From Malurus cyaneus samueli (Eukaryota > Chordata > Aves > Passeriformes > Maluridae), in assembly GCA_009741485.1 (NCBI GenBank), contig CM019216.1:44296440-44360439 (forward strand): a DNA stretch of 64,000 nt, given 5' to 3'. Numbering within the stretch: the stretch's first letter is position 1; each line of letters starts with the position of its first letter. A model generated the notes under the pieces. That model saw nothing but the letters and a program-made list of their open reading frames with translations, made no database searches and was not told where the DNA came from. Of this stretch, positions 39,101 through 50,085 are shown in pieces. A program made the position numbers and the translations under genes.

Positions 39101-39197
39101 TCAAATTCTATTTTAAACCCTTCAGGGCAAACAATCTCTATCAAAACTGGTCTCTGCTGCAAACACTAACAGGGAAGAAGAGTATATGATAGGTCTC
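33117..39197. other. AT-rich non-coding DNA
   Basis: There is no gene. A less AT-rich block at about 33250-33480 (CCTCTGCATCCAGCACAAGG and onward) is unlike its flanks and may be an unrecognised old repeat. A T19 run lies at 37063-37081 within a stretch (36990-37170) that has a few CpGs. Nothing else is structured. Confidence 0.55.
37063..37081. repeat. T19 homopolymer
   Basis: This is an uninterrupted run of 19 T, followed by CTTTTCCTTCT pyrimidine-rich sequence. No retroposed body is recognisable on the minus strand beside it. Confidence 0.95.
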
Positions 39198-39425
39198 TGT
39201 CTTGGGTTTGCACAGCAAGCTTTTGGTAGCAGGGGAGCTACAGGGCTAGCTTCTGTGAGGAGCTGGAGAAGCTTCCCCCATCTCCCACAGAAAAAATTCC
39301 AAACAGTTCCAAGATGGACCCAAGGCCAAGTCCATCAGTGACGGTGGTGATGCCTCTGAGATGAAAGATTTAAGAATTGTGCAGTGGAGGGAATCTAGGT
39401 TATAGAAATGCAGCCAGAGAGAAGA
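39198..39425 (+). mobile_element. endogenous retrovirus LTR, 5' part (second type)
   Basis: The piece starts with TG at 39198 (TGTCTTGGGTTTGCACAGC) and continues with the TTTTGGTAGCAGGGG, GAAGCTTCCCCCAT, CCAAGATGGACCCAAGGCC and ATCAGTGACGGTGGTGATGC blocks typical of an abundant bird ERV-type LTR. Similarity fades near 39425 (GCAGCCAGAGAGAAG). The downstream half of the LTR is absent, and no internal retroviral region follows. It differs from the LTR type at 4505-4792 and 58550-59118. The assignment is from memory of the repeat. Confidence 0.75.
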
Positions 39426-40199
39426 AAAGTTACTTGCTACAAGTTCGGTTTCAAATATATTTGATATATGAGCATAAATTCTGCAACTCTTCTCTCTCTC
39501 TGATAGCAAGAATGTCATTCTCAGAAGCCCAGGTTGACGGGAGGTTTTGACACACTGTGACCTGGAGACCTGAGACAAACTTCCACTGTTTCTTGATGCA
39601 AGGCATCCGTACCTTTACATGGATCATGCTTGGATCGTGCTTGTCATCTAATAGGTTGCATAATGAACTTCTAAGGGTTTGGGGATTTTTTGCAATGTGT
39701 AGAAACACTCATAAAAAATGAGATCACTGACCTGAGATTGCAGGTAGTTAATATTTTCAGTAAAAATGAGTGTAGATGTAAAGGATGATGTAAGAATAAG
39801 AGGCAGAGGCCAATAAAAGGGGATGAATCAGAGAAACAAACCAATATGTTCACTCTATAAATCTCACCAAACAGAAAATCTGTAATTATTGCAAGTGTGA
39901 CCTCAACTCAGGGAAATAGGAAGCAGAAGAAGTATGCCTGCACAATATCTGAACCAAACCACTTTCCACATCTCTGACGAGCACAAAGCAAAGACAAGAC
40001 CATTTAATGGAATTATGAAAGGGCAGATATATATTTTTCTGTATATTTTGTTTTGAAGTAAGGGTGACTTTTTTCTTTTTTTTAATTTCAGGGATGTTTA
40101 ACATCCATTTTGAGACCACAATTCTTTTATCTGCTTCCTATAAGTATTTCTAATTGTATGCATTATATACAGGCAATAATTGAAAAGTTTATTTTAGTT
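39426..40199. other. non-coding DNA between LTR and CR1 fragments
   Basis: No gene was recognised. The open frame at 39246-39578 overlaps the LTR on the opposite strand and is not a gene. Confidence 0.55.
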
Positions 40200-41815
40200 T
40201 AACTGTGAGGAAACCAATGCTAGTTTTCCACTGCCAGGAGTCATAGCTTTAGCACCTGCTATGACTTCATGGCGCTCTATTTAACCAATGGCAGTTCACC
40301 AGGACTTCCAAGTCCTTCCCTTGGAGACACTTATCCAGTCAGTCAAAAGGAATAATTTAACCACACTGCACTCCTTGGAGGTTGGTCCATTCCTGGTGGA
40401 AGACTGATGAATTTAATAAGGTTCGTGTTAGCCCTTGCCCTCAGCCTAAGTCCCTGAGCAGCAGACCTGCCTTCCAACATATCGGTGGATCTTGCAACAT
40501 TGGTCTTCTAACTTGACAAAGACAGTGAATGTCTTCACCTCCTCCAGGGCACTGATAATGACATTAAACAAGACTAACAGAACCCAGGAAAGAATTCTGA
40601 GGAGTTACGCTTGGAACTTGCTGCCAGGGACATTGCAAACTATTAACTCATACCGCCTGAATCATGCAATCCAGAACTTTTTTCCACTCATTTTGTAATA
40701 AATTCATCTATATTATAATGTCCAAACATGTATACAAGGATGTTAGAGGCGACTATGTTAAAAACCTCTCTAAAGTCAAAATGCTTTCCATATTCGGGAA
40801 AATCAACATCCCTCTTCCTCTAGATCTAGTAGTTTTATCCTGCGAAGTGACTATCAGACACAACCTGCTATATGTCAGTCCAGGTTAGTTTCTCAAGTCA
40901 GTTGCTTCATGAATGCCAAAATTGCATCCAAAAACAGTTTCTCTGTTATTTGCACAGCAACTAAAGTGACTCTGACAAACTCAGTTATTTCAATTTTCCT
41001 CAGACTGCTTGGAGGTGGTTAAAGTATTTGTCTCCTACTGCTGCACTCACAGAACACTTGTCCCTATCCTAACACATCCTGCCCCATGAATTAGTGTGAA
41101 TCAAACTCTCAAAAAATTCCTGACTCCAACTCTCATGTGCTACTGGTAGTTTCTCTCCTTCCACAACCTTGCCTCCAAACACAGAGGCCCAGGAGACCCT
41201 GCTGGTGAAAATCGATGACGGCATTGAGTAACTCATGCTCATCTTGTATTCACTGTCACTACATCGCTCACCTCCTTCAACAGTGGGTCAGCTTATTCAC
41301 TGCTGGTTCATTTACTGTCAGTGCAGTCACAAAAGCTCTTCTTGTAACCCTGGACCCTCCTTGCCAATTTCTACTCTACTTGAGCTTTTACTTTTCCATC
41401 AGCATTCCTGCATGACCAGGCAATGTTTCTGTATTCCTCCATTATACCCTATCTTTGCTTCTGCTTGCTGTATAGATATATTTTGGTTTGATTTGGCTTG
41501 GTGGTTTTGTGTTTTGGCTAATTATGGGTACGCCTGTTTATTCATGATAAGTCTGCCTGTTTTCCAGAACACATCATTCCTGTGCTTGGAGGAGATTGTT
41601 CTCAAAGATCTGATAGTATCCTTAAGTTCTTCTGCCCTTCAGACCCTTGCATCTCGCAGGATCCTTTCTACCACTTCTGAATAAGTCAAAGTGTGGTCTG
41701 GTGAGGTTCAGACTCTGTACTCTGCTTCTTGCCTTCCTCCCTTCCCTTAGGATTTTGAACTTCCCTGTGTCATATCCATTGTGTTGCCACAAACAAGGTG
41801 AGGACAAGGGCAGAG
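40200..41815 (-). mobile_element. CR1 LINE, longest copy, minus strand
   Basis: About 1.6 kb is recognisable, read from high to low coordinates. Positions 41815-41560 correspond to the ORF2 part between endonuclease and RT (plus-strand landmarks AGGATTTTGAACTTCCCTG and CAGACCCTTGCATCTC). Positions 41460-41165 are the linker (AGGCCCAGGAGACCCTGCTGG and GGCATTGAGTAACTCATGC). Positions 41160-40700 are RT fingers and palm (GTTAGAGGCGACTATGTTAA at 40743, with TCTAAAGTCAAAATG). Positions 40640-40300 are the later RT (GACATTAAACAAGACTAAC). Every frame is interrupted. The 3' end of the element is missing, which is the reverse of normal CR1 5' truncation, so the copy was cut after insertion. Open frames on the plus strand here, including one of 149 codons, are antisense artefacts. 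Confidence 0.85.
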
Positions 41816-44800
41816 CAGAGCACTACATACAGAACTACCTACAAAACACTGTTTTATACCTATTTTGCAGAAATGTTAGCCCAAGGTTAGTAAAAAAGGA
41901 GAAGAATTGAAACCGTTAACTTTGGTATAAGGGAATTTTTGTCACTGGGATTCTTTTGCCCAGAGTAGCTGAAGCAAGTATTCAAGGATAATTATGTAAG
42001 CCTAAAGTGTTGAAAAGATGACACAATTGTGAAACCACAGCATGTTCCCTCCTTCATAATGTTCTTTTAATCATTGCTCACATCTTGTGCTTAAATGTCA
42101 TCTTGTCTGTTAATCTAAAATTTATTAAGAATATTCAGGTCCTCTAATCATCTTTTCTTGTGAAGATTATTGAACTTAACCTTAGAGGATGTTCCTCCCT
42201 GGGAAGCATGGATCAGAGATACATAATAGCATCAACAAATTATATATGAGAGGTGCATATGAGATCATGGGAGTGTCAATATTGACTTTTCTGCAGGCTG
42301 TAATGGATGAGTCATACCTGATTTAATGATTTTTATTGTAGTTCTAACCACCACATTAGTAAGAGGTGGCAAAATTAAAATGCTAGGCAGATGTAACCTT
42401 TACTGATAAAATATATGTATTATTAACTTCATTACATGCAGTTTTCTTCAAAGGTCCTTGGAAGCTGCTAATAATTTTGGGAGAAGTGATGGATAAGAAC
42501 TCATAACATTTTCTCATTGAATTTTCTCGAAGTGATAGAAAAAATTCCATATGCTTAATTTAAACTACTAACAAGAATTATTTTATCATTAGGTTTTTTT
42601 CTGCCTCAGCTGTTCTTTCCTTTTCTGCAGGAAACATCTGTATATTCTCAGCTGAATAATTTTTAATTTGCTGGATGCCTACTATTGATTAGTACCTATT
42701 AATTTTGGGTGGGTTGGTCTTTCCTATATTTTTTCAGAAAGGTTTCTCTCAATCAGTGTTACTTCTCCCTCACCACACAGTCATCACATCCCCTGAAATA
42801 ACATATAATAATCCTCTTTCTATCCATAACCCAGAAATTGATCATTTTCAGCTAGATTGTTTTGTCTACATGGAGCTCTATTAACTCTGATGGGGTTCTA
42901 CAGAGACCCAGCAATCTAACCATACTCTATCAGATCCTGAAGTTTCTTTCAGGTTTTGAAGTTTTTTCAGTTTCTAAGTAAACTTCACTTCAGTCTTCTT
43001 TTGCTGAAAACCAGAAATGAAAACTTTTTTTTTCTGCTTTTTTCTGATTCTTACTGCAAAGTTAAGCCCTTACTTTGAAACATATATGTGCTGTGTATTT
43101 ATATATGTACATTTTTTTATCCCAATAGCCTTTTTTCTCCCTTCATAAATTTACTTCAATATTTTGTCTAATAAGTTGTCCAAATGTGTCACTCTTTGGC
43201 ACAGTCCAAACCCCTAAGGAGGACAAATTTATCAAAGTTAAAATTACTGTAAGAGATAAAACCAAACTACATGAGTGAAACATTAATGATGGAATACAGT
43301 CTTTCTGAAAAACATTTATAAATAACTTCAAATAAAATTTAAATTTTTTATTCTCACAAACTAGATTAGGCATCTGCATGTTATCTCAGGTCCTAGACTT
43401 CTATTAAAGGCAAAGGAACTCTAACGTGCAGAGTCTGAAGGACCCTATAGGGGAATTCAGTTGTACCACAATAAATTCAGCCAGATTTGGATATGCTCCT
43501 GCCAAAGGAAAGCAAATGTCTCTTAAGAGCAAACACTTAGAGCATTTCCTGTCGTTAATTTGACTTAACCTTGGACAATTCACAGGATGATCTAGCTATT
43601 AAAATGATACAGGTACCATTACAGTAGAAAATTTGTAGTTTAAAACACAGGACACTCAACTGGCATGAACACATGACAGTCTCTTCCAGGTGATGTCAGT
43701 GCCTAGAATCTGTCTAGGCAGTTTTTATTAATTAGTATGGGTGAAGCATTTGGAGCTGCTTGACAGAATACAAGCTTTGAATGTATTGGCAGATCCTCTA
43801 GTGATTATAAACCAATCTTAGATGTCCACTCCATGCACAGTTACTCCCACGTAAACACTGCAGTTTATGTGCTGTACACCTGAAGAGCTTAAGTCTTCCT
43901 GTGTGTTCAAGTCTGTATAACATCCTAATAACCAGTGTGGACAGGGAATGCCATCTGACCCAGACTTTCTTTTGGATATCTTCTAAAAAATGTAATGTGC
44001 AGGTACACTCCTTTTCATGGACGACCATGATCAGATGCTTGGCTGCTTGATGAGGTAATTATGTACATGAGACTCCTACCTGCTTAAAAGGTGAGTTCTT
44101 AAATCAGCCATGCTGTTGATTTATTCCTGGAAACTTCAGTGACAGACAGCTCTACTTCCAAAAGGCTATGAATTTTTTATTTCCTGTACATTTACATCCC
44201 AGCTGTTAAATGACAGTATTCAAAATTCATTACTGACTTGTTACCTTTCATTGGTGAAGCATGGTATTCTTATCCTTGCACACTAACCAGACAAATCTGA
44301 TTTATCTTCTGAATATATGCCCGTCCTGTCTCTCTTCCTTATTTTCTTTAGTCAGAAAATACAAAGAGTAGGTCCACAACAAGCTTTGCTTTCCAGTAAA
44401 CAGGGAGTATTGCAATAGTACTGAGATCAGTTCTTCAAACCTTCTGTAACTTCAGCATAAGCAAATAAAGGTTAGTAACATCCATAAAGTTATTGTCTGT
44501 GTTCAAGACTCCCAGACTGTAAAAGCTGCACATTATTAATCATCCTGAAATTCAGCAGTAAGGAGATAGTGAACCATTCTTATCATCAGTCATGAACAGT
44601 GTTTATGTGCTGTCTAATTATAAGACATAATAACATTACTATGTAAATCAAAAGTCCATAATACTAATGAAAAATCCCAAAACTTATGAATAATAATTGG
44701 AAATTTAATTAATAATAGAATGTACCTATTAATATTATTCACATTTACATGTGTAATAATTTAAGAGCTTTAGAGCTTATATATGTACATTGCAGCTGCA

Positions 44801-46084
44801 GTACGTGACAAACATTAGCGTAACAAACAGCAATTCAAAAAGCTAGATGGTCTCTGGGGAATTTTCACTTTTTTTTTCGGTTTTCTATTATTTGTACTAA
44901 AACCAGATTTGAAATAAAATATTTACAAATTAATTTAAATTGCCTCAAGACTAAAAGTAATTTAATTGTTTAGAATTCATTTTAACATTTATTAGAAAAA
45001 ACTCCATGAAGGCTATACACAGAAGACATAGGGATATCAGATTTTAGTTCTGCACAACATCTACTTTAAGTGAAGCTCTATATATGAAAGCAGAGTCATC
45101 TTGAATTTAACATGGAAAAATCTTACTTTCAATTAAATCTAAAGACATTTATAATCAGTTCTAATTAGTCCTGTTCTTCTAAATATCATCTGCAATTATA
45201 AAATAAACCTACCCATGGAGATTCATTAAATCTTGGAATTTTTGAACCTCAGCTTCAAAGATCCTCATTTATGTGGCCTCCTACCATCTGACGTAATTTT
45301 CTGCCCTCTTCCTTGAATTTACTTGGCACACAAAACTCTGATGAGAATATTTTCAACTATTTCTCTCTTTTCTCAACTTCTGTTAGAAACACACATGAAC
45401 AAGTTGCTCAGTCTCTAAATTACACTGGAAAGAGATCAGGGGGAAAAGGAACATAACAACCCTTCCATTTACCAGTCTCCTCATGTAGAAAGGCTGATTT
45501 TTGCAACTGATTTTTTTTTTCCAGATAATTGTGTATACGTATGTCCAATGCCACATCTAGAGCAGCAGAGAGGGATCCATGTGAAGGTGGAGATGCACCT
45601 TTAGAGGTGTCATGGTTCACGTCCTTGTGCAAATACACAATCTAGGCAGCATTCATAATCTTTTCTGCTGTCTTAGTAGAAGTCTTTGCTCGACTTCTCT
45701 GTGCAGAAGGCAGCTGGAGCAGGCCTTGTGAATGAGGGAAGGCAATCTGGATGTCAAGGGTGACTCCAGCTCTGTACCCTCACCAGCTGTCACCATCTCA
45801 GAGGGTCTGAGCACAGATCCAGTTACCGATAACAGAGTTCATTATTATCAGCTTGCAACACCATCAAGAATCAGCTTCAGGGTATGTCCAGGAGACATGG
45901 CCAAACACATTCGTGAAACTAAGCTGTTAATTAGGTCTGAAGTCCTTCTGGGAAAAAAAGGTCAGAAAAAAGGATGAAGACAGATACACCTAAAGCAAAG
46001 AATACTCATTCCACTGCTCATGCCTGAAGAACAGCAGTTGTATTTTCTGCCCCTGTTTGCAACATTTTAGCCCACCAGTCCATG
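41816..46084. other. AT-rich non-coding DNA
   Basis: There is no recognised gene. Positions 45690-45970 are less AT-rich and hold an 81-codon plus-strand frame with no family I recognise. Since an old CR1 remnant follows, this may be a more decayed repeat. Confidence 0.5.
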
Positions 46085-46330
46085 CCATTGTCCACTCACC
46101 TTACTGTTCTCCGATCCATATCTCACCACCTGGCTACCAAGAAATAAAGAATACCTTTTCAAAGGTCTTCTTAGACTCAGTGTACAAAATCCACTGATCT
46201 TTCCTGCTCCACAGAAAGGTTATTCTAACTACAAAATGCAATTTGACTGGAAAGGCAAAACCTGTCCTTGGTAAAGTTATGCCAGCTCTTTCCAGCTATC
46301 TCCTTACCCTCCCTATATTCAGAAAGAGAT
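46085..46330 (-). mobile_element. ancient CR1 LINE remnant (RT region), minus strand
   Basis: Plus-strand landmarks in the right order are TTTTCAAAGGTCTTCTTAGA (about 46156), TGTACAAAATCCACTGATCT (46181-46200), CAGAAAGGTTATTCTAAC and GCAAAACCTGTCCTTGGTAA (about 46256). They correspond to the reversed RT palm-to-fingers segment of CR1, encoding the region around the GFxxxxSC motif. The copy is heavily diverged and lacks both ends. It could instead belong to a related old LINE family. Confidence 0.55.
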
Positions 46331-47741
46331 CCCCTCAGTATTCTTCAATTTGTGGAACAAAATGTGCAACATTTGCTCAAAACCTCTCCAAAAAACTCTG
46401 ACTCCTCCTTATGAGAATATTTCAGGTACTTTCTGAGATAAAATGGCAATACTTCACAAAATGTGGTTTTTCCTAACAGATGCTTGAGAGTTTTGTTCTG
46501 GTCACAGATTTGAAATGATTTGAAGAACACAAAGAGCTGGTGTCATTAATGAAAGATTTCCTAACAAATAAATTGGAACTCATTCATTCAGTCTAAAGAC
46601 AATCAGCTTTCCTCTCTGAGACAATGAATGTGGATGATATTCTCCAGGAACTATGAGCATCTAAAACCTATTCACTCTTCCATAATATACTTTTAAGTAT
46701 TTTTCATATGCATTTTCAAGTATAGTTGGGGGCAGGAGGCAATCACTGGTGGGCTGGTCTACAGAGCTGTTGTCCTAAACAGTCCCAGTTTGGTTAAACA
46801 CTGAGTGCCAGGCTATGTAGTAGGATGAAGAGCTGAAGAGTCTGAATTTGGAGGGCCATAGCAAAGAGGGAGAATAATTTAAAAAGAAAAAAAGGAAAAG
46901 GAAAAAAAAGAAAAGAAGTGGTTCTCCTTCACAGAGTGACCTTGTTTTAATGTTCTCCATGCCATTCAGCCTCCATAGCTGATCAGCCAATTCCATTTAT
47001 CATTATAATTAGGCAGCATCTTGCCAGTTCAATCAGGCTCAATTACTTAGGCCTCATTAGTGACTGACATACTATAACAAGTGCATCTTTGAATGAACAA
47101 GGTCAGATAAAGAAAGTACAGTATGCAGCCAGCAAACACTTTTATAGACCATGACAATACAATGCTTTCGATGTTGAATAACTTTGCATTCCCCCTTTTT
47201 AAGAAGGCTTGAAGATAATGAAGCTAAAAGTAACCTTGCTTAGCTTGCATTATTGCAGTTCCTGCAAGTTCCTATCAACTCTGCAGCTGAACAGTGGTGA
47301 TAAGAGGCAGATCTTCCAATGGCTTTGGAAAAACTTTGGGGCTGTTGGCAACCTTAAGTTTCAGGTTCTGGAGAATAGCAGTTTGTCTGATGCTTCAGAG
47401 CAGCATAAGAACTTCGAAAATAAGCGGTGGAAGAAACTGGACATTGAGACTCCAGTGCTACAAAATTTTCTGTATTAGTAACAGCAGCAAATTGTTCTGC
47501 ATGTAAAATATGGTGGAATGTAAAAGGAACTGACTGGCTTCTACGTAATTGAATATTCTAGACTTTAAAATAATGATTAAAGTATGTTTGAAGATATTGT
47601 TGCTCTTTATAAATATCTTGAGAAGTAACCTCCAGTGATTAAATGTATCTTAAGTTAAATATACATTCTTTAGAGACACACACATGTATGTATAATGCAA
47701 AAGGAATGACATTAAAGAGAAAAAGGCATATTCATTAACTA
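46331..47741. other. non-coding DNA with a purine-rich tract
   Basis: An A/G-only tract lies at about 46880-46918. Positions 46960-47110 are rich in TAAT-type sites but otherwise plain. An 89-codon plus-strand frame at 47209-47478 overlaps a second frame of 70 codons. Neither resembles a known protein. Confidence 0.5.
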
Positions 47742-47793
47742 GAAATTTGAGTTTCTTCACACAAGAAAGTGTGAAGAAACTCAAACAAATTTC
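47742..47793. repeat. strong hairpin / inverted repeat
   Basis: Arm 47746-47762 (TTTGAGTTTCTTCACAC) and arm 47769-47785 are perfect reverse complements over 17 bases, with a 6-base loop (AAGAAA). Outside the arms, GAAA at 47742-47745 meets CAAATTTC, so the pairing can continue if a 4-base TTTG slippage unit bulges out. It is far from any recognised transposon. It could be a fold-back from a replication template switch, or a structured RNA. No terminator role is implied, as this is animal DNA. Confidence 0.85.
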
Positions 47794-49464
47794 CAGTATG
47801 AAACGGTGGAGAAATACATGCACATTACTTAAAAATTATGTCCGAAATGTTTATAAAATTTTTCTGTGGCTTGAATTTCATGGAGCAGGGGACATAAATT
47901 ATGAGTTTGTTGGGATGTCCCAGCTATATATCTTTTTAGGCATGACCAAAGCCCTTACTTTTAATGGAGGTGATTGATTCACAACTGTTGTTATCCCATC
48001 ATTAGGCACAATTGAAAATGTAATTTTACATGGCAAGAAGTTCCTTTTTATCTAACTCACGTCATTGTAAAGTCTATTGTTTGACCATTTGGTCATGCTC
48101 ATTCCTTAACAGACCATTATGATTTTCATTTTCTTTTTTTCACTCCAGAGCTCATAAATAGAGCTTGCTTTAATGTTTTTTTATCCAGTCATGATCCTTG
48201 GAGATGCAATTCATCCTTTCTTTTTCTGAGAAGTCAGTACTCAGTCTTTTAAATTTTGGAAAACTTTGTTTCAAATGTCACCTATATTTTGTTTTTTTGG
48301 GTTTGTTTTTTTTTTGTATATTACATTAATGTTTCTAGTTCTCCTCCAGTCATATCTAAAAGGTTATGAAAAATGCCCCAAGTCCACACAGAAAATTCTG
48401 TAATATATTATGCATTAGAAAAATAAAGTAATGTCTCCAGTGAAGTGATCAGTATGCATCCAAAAGTACAGGATTTGATTATCTTAGAAGATATATTTGG
48501 AGTCATTATTATCTAGTTCCCTTTTATTCTTCCACACAATATTTGAGTACATTATACACAGAGGTATTTAATTTCATAAACTGGCAGTGTGCTATGTGAA
48601 GTGTTTCTTTCATTTATTCTTATCTAATCTCTTAGTTATTTATTTATTTTCCTAAGCAGCTATTAACTATAATAGCCAAATGTTAAAAAAATAGAAATAA
48701 CAACTTTCCACTCTTATTTTCCTCCCTACTTGAAGATGAATCAGCTGAACCATTTTGTATCTTCCTGAAAACTTTACTGAGTAAAAGTGAATTGAAGATG
48801 AGAGTTTTGCAGCAGTGAATGAAAAGTGGTTCAGATTGTGGTTATTCTCATCTTTTGCAGCAGTGAATTCTCCAGCTTTGGCTAGGGTCTTAAACAATTT
48901 CTTTAGGTATTCATGAGATAAAGAGACTAGAGGATAATCTCACATCTCCAGAGGTATTACTGCACTTGTCCCTTAATAAGTTTTGGTCAGAGACAAAATA
49001 TGACATATGCAAACACACATATGTGACATATACTCATGTGTTATTCTGCACAATATTTTGAACCAATAGGTTGTTTCTGCAATGACTGCTGGAACAGCCA
49101 TTAAAAAACACAACAGTTTATATTCCCAACACATGATTTGCCACCTTCTTTAAAAGAAATACAAATATTTACATGTGCAGTAGAAACCTGCCCCCAAAAA
49201 AATATTTAGAAAGCAAAGTATTCCACTATATTTTCTACCACTGGAGAGAGAATCAGAAAGAAATTTGTGGCAAGCATTAGATGTGTCATTAAAGAGACCC
49301 CTGGGAAAATGTTTAGTTCAATAGTTCAGATAGGGGTGAATTCAATGGGGATACAGCAAATTATCTTAGAGAAGGAGTGGAATTATGAAAGCAAAGTTTT
49401 AGTGGGTATATAAGCACATGACTCATAACAGTTTTCATGGTTCCATGCAAACCATTTTGGGGGA
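47794..49464. other. AT-rich non-coding DNA
   Basis: No gene or transposon was recognised. A T/G-rich patch lies at about 48290-48318. Confidence 0.6.
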
Positions 49465-50085
49465 TCCATGTGTAAAGCCAGTCATACCCTGAGTTGCACA
49501 AAAGAAAAACAATCATGTGGCCAGCAGATCAAGAGAGGAAATTGTCCTTCTCCATTCTCATGAGATCCCGTCTGGAGTGCTGTGTCCGGCTCTGGGACAC
49601 AGCAAAAGGATAGGAACCTGTTGGAGCAAGTCTAGAGGAGGCCAGAAAGATCAGAGGGATGGAGCACCTCTCTTACAAAGACAGGCTGAGTGAGCTAAAG
49701 GTGTTCATCCTGGAGAAAAGAAGGCTTCTGGGAGTTTATTGTGATATGTAAAAGGACCTCGTAAGAAAAAGGAGAAAAGACTTTACCAGGGCCTTCAGTA
49801 TCAGGACAAGGGACAATATTTTTAAACTGAAAGAGGGTAGATTTAGACATTGGAACAAGTTATTCAGAGAAGCTGTGCATGTCCCATCTCTGGAAGTATT
49901 CAGGACCAGGTTGGATGGGGATTAGAGCAACTTAACAAAGTGAAAGAAGTCCAAGCTCATGACAGAGACGTTGGACTAGAGGATATCTAAAGCTTTCTTC
50001 TAACCCCCCATCCTGTATTTCCAATGACCAATCTGTGATTCTAAGATTCCAATTACCATTCTGTGATTCCAAGATTCCTTGTTCA
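49465..50085 (+). mobile_element. CR1 LINE 3' portion, plus strand, with terminal repeat
   Basis: The copy opens with the ORF2 stretch around GTGGCCAGCAGATCAAGAG (49518-49536) and GTCTGGAGTGCTGTGTCCGG (49570-49589), equivalent to the YCVQLW region. It continues through CTTACAAAGACAGGCTGAG, AGAGGGTAGATTTAGACATT (ORF2 C-terminus GRFRxDI), and GGAACAAGTTATTCAGAGAA. It ends in the CR1 3' end plus two copies of a terminal unit, TCTGTGATTCTAAGATTCC, at 50032-50050 and 50060-50078. Stop codons and frameshifts abolish coding. It is 5'-truncated, as expected for CR1. Confidence 0.92.

Noticed and set aside
41235..41684. 149-codon plus-strand open frame, the longest in the window
   Set aside because: It lies antisense to the CR1 copy at 40200-41815. 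The same bases read on the minus strand match the CR1 ORF2 linker region.
47209..47478. 89-codon plus-strand frame that looks moderately protein-like
   Set aside because: A second frame of 70 codons is open over the same bases, no family or splice context was recognised, and the codon pattern gives no support.
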